12,431 bases of DNA from Clostridia bacterium. GTDB lineage: Bacteria > Bacillota > Clostridia > Oscillospirales > Ruminococcaceae. The DNA lies in assembly GCA_003246805.1 (NCBI GenBank), contig QKDG01000113.1, forward strand, positions 1-12,431. Direction: 5' to 3'. A model generated the notes under the pieces. That model ran no database searches. It worked only from the letters and a program-made list of their open reading frames with translations, and was not told where the DNA came from. The stretch's first letter is position 1, and every line of letters begins with the position of its first letter. A program made the position numbers and the translations under genes. Below are positions 11,941 through 12,431 of this stretch, piece by piece.

Positions 11941-12431
11941 AACAGTAGGAACTCACGTCTGGCTTTATTTCATGTTTTTTACTGTGAGTATACTGCTGTT
12001 GCTATGGACGTTTTTGATTGGTTTCATGCAAATATATTACAGAACAGAAAAAACAAACGAAATGAAAAAGGCAATGCAATACATTAAGGATAATTACAAT
12101 AGCAGAGAGCTGTCTTCGTATCTTGAAAGCCTTGCAATAACAAACAATATGTGCATCGAAATAACAGATAAATATATTAACAGCATATATTCGTATGATA
12201 TGATGGCAGGCCGTTGCTATATACACAGTGAATACGGCGCAAAGCTTTTTGAAATAAGGAATGATTTGTATAATAGTGACAAAAAAGAAATATATTTTGA
12301 TATAAAAGCAACAAGCGACAGCAGCAGAATGCTTGTGGGCGCATTGATGATAGGGGAGAAAAATGATGTAAAGGCATTTGTTTTTTTAAATATTATGCTC
12401 GAACCTATCGAATCTACAACAACCATTATTC
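11927..12431 (+). CDS. Sensor histidine kinase, N-terminal part (cut by window end)
   Basis: An open frame runs from TTG 11927 to the window edge (168 codons, no stop). It begins KKSKTVGTHVWLYFMFF; a membrane segment covers about residues 9-35. It continues with a hydrophilic extracytoplasmic region (about 36-150) and ends in LEPIESTTTII, a segment seen just before the second membrane span in clostridial kinases. The HAMP, histidine and ATPase domains must lie beyond 12431. The TTG start is inferred: GGGGT (11916-11920) lies 6 nt upstream and the alternative ATG at 11972 would cut the membrane helix. The overlap with the regulator indicates coupled expression. Confidence 0.78.
   Translation, partial: MKKSKTVGTHVWLYFMFFTVSILLLLWTFLIGFMQIYYRTEKTNEMKKAMQYIKDNYNSRELSSYLESLAITNNMCIEITDKYINSIYSYDMMAGRCYIHSEYGAKLFEIRNDLYNSDKKEIYFDIKATSDSSRMLVGALMIGEKNDVKAFVFLNIMLEPIESTTTII

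Overview
The window is chromosomal DNA from an AT-rich, endospore-forming member of the Clostridia (Firmicutes). The evidence is sporulation genes (yabP, yabQ, spoVAC), the yabP-yabQ-divIC-S1 gene cluster, Firmicutes-type Shine-Dalgarno sequences, near-consensus sigma-A promoters with 17-bp spacers and U-tract terminators. A gut or sediment Oscillospirales-like organism would fit, but the genus cannot be read from this sequence.

Layout. 1-335: a gene-free stretch with copy 1 of a 120-bp repeat element, then a clean promoter. 336-935 (+): a small radical SAM protein of the TatD-associated family. 936-1166: a terminator split and duplicated by copy 2 of the element. 1167-2102 (-): an NAD-dependent epimerase-like SDR. 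2306-3247 (+): a TIGR01212/YtqA-type radical SAM protein. 3312-4960 (+): yabP, yabQ, divIC/ftsB-like and an S1-domain gene, ending at a strong terminator, followed by a DUF4321 membrane protein (5027-5302). 5321-5758 (-): a solitary spoVAC. 5989-6792 (+): an amidohydrolase-2 family metal hydrolase with an unusual leader. 6793-6977: a second terminator split and duplicated by copy 3 of the element. 6978-8060 (-): 6-phosphofructokinase. 8081-8728 (-): a hemolysin III-like membrane protein, co-oriented and probably co-transcribed with pfk. 8827-11058 (-): a membrane PAS-PAS-degenerate GGDEF-EAL protein. 11272-11940 (+) and 11927-end (+): an OmpR/PhoB-type response regulator and its sensor kinase, which is cut off by the window end.

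The most interesting feature is the 120-bp element, present three times (81-200 inverted, 1012-1131, about 6822-6941). It has imperfect 15-bp terminal inverted repeats and a GC-rich conserved core, and encodes nothing credible. Each copy is flanked by its own 24-28 bp direct repeat. In two copies that repeat is an entire 26-bp terminator hairpin (11-bp stem, 4-nt loop) lying between convergent genes. In the third the duplicated sequence is a weaker inverted repeat with the same centre of symmetry. This looks like a miniature transposable element that recognises hairpins and duplicates them on insertion. Such target behaviour is known for the IS30-family element IS1630 of Mycoplasma fermentans. 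I do not recognise this short element as a described family.

Other signals: two leaders (amidohydrolase and hlyIII-pfk) place a strong hairpin plus U-tract between a good promoter and the ribosome binding site. There is a perfect 28-bp palindrome against the yabP ribosome binding site, a 25-bp palindrome between the divergent SDR and radical SAM genes, a 22-bp tandem repeat upstream of the amidohydrolase promoter, and 11-bp-phased direct repeats upstream of the two-component operon.
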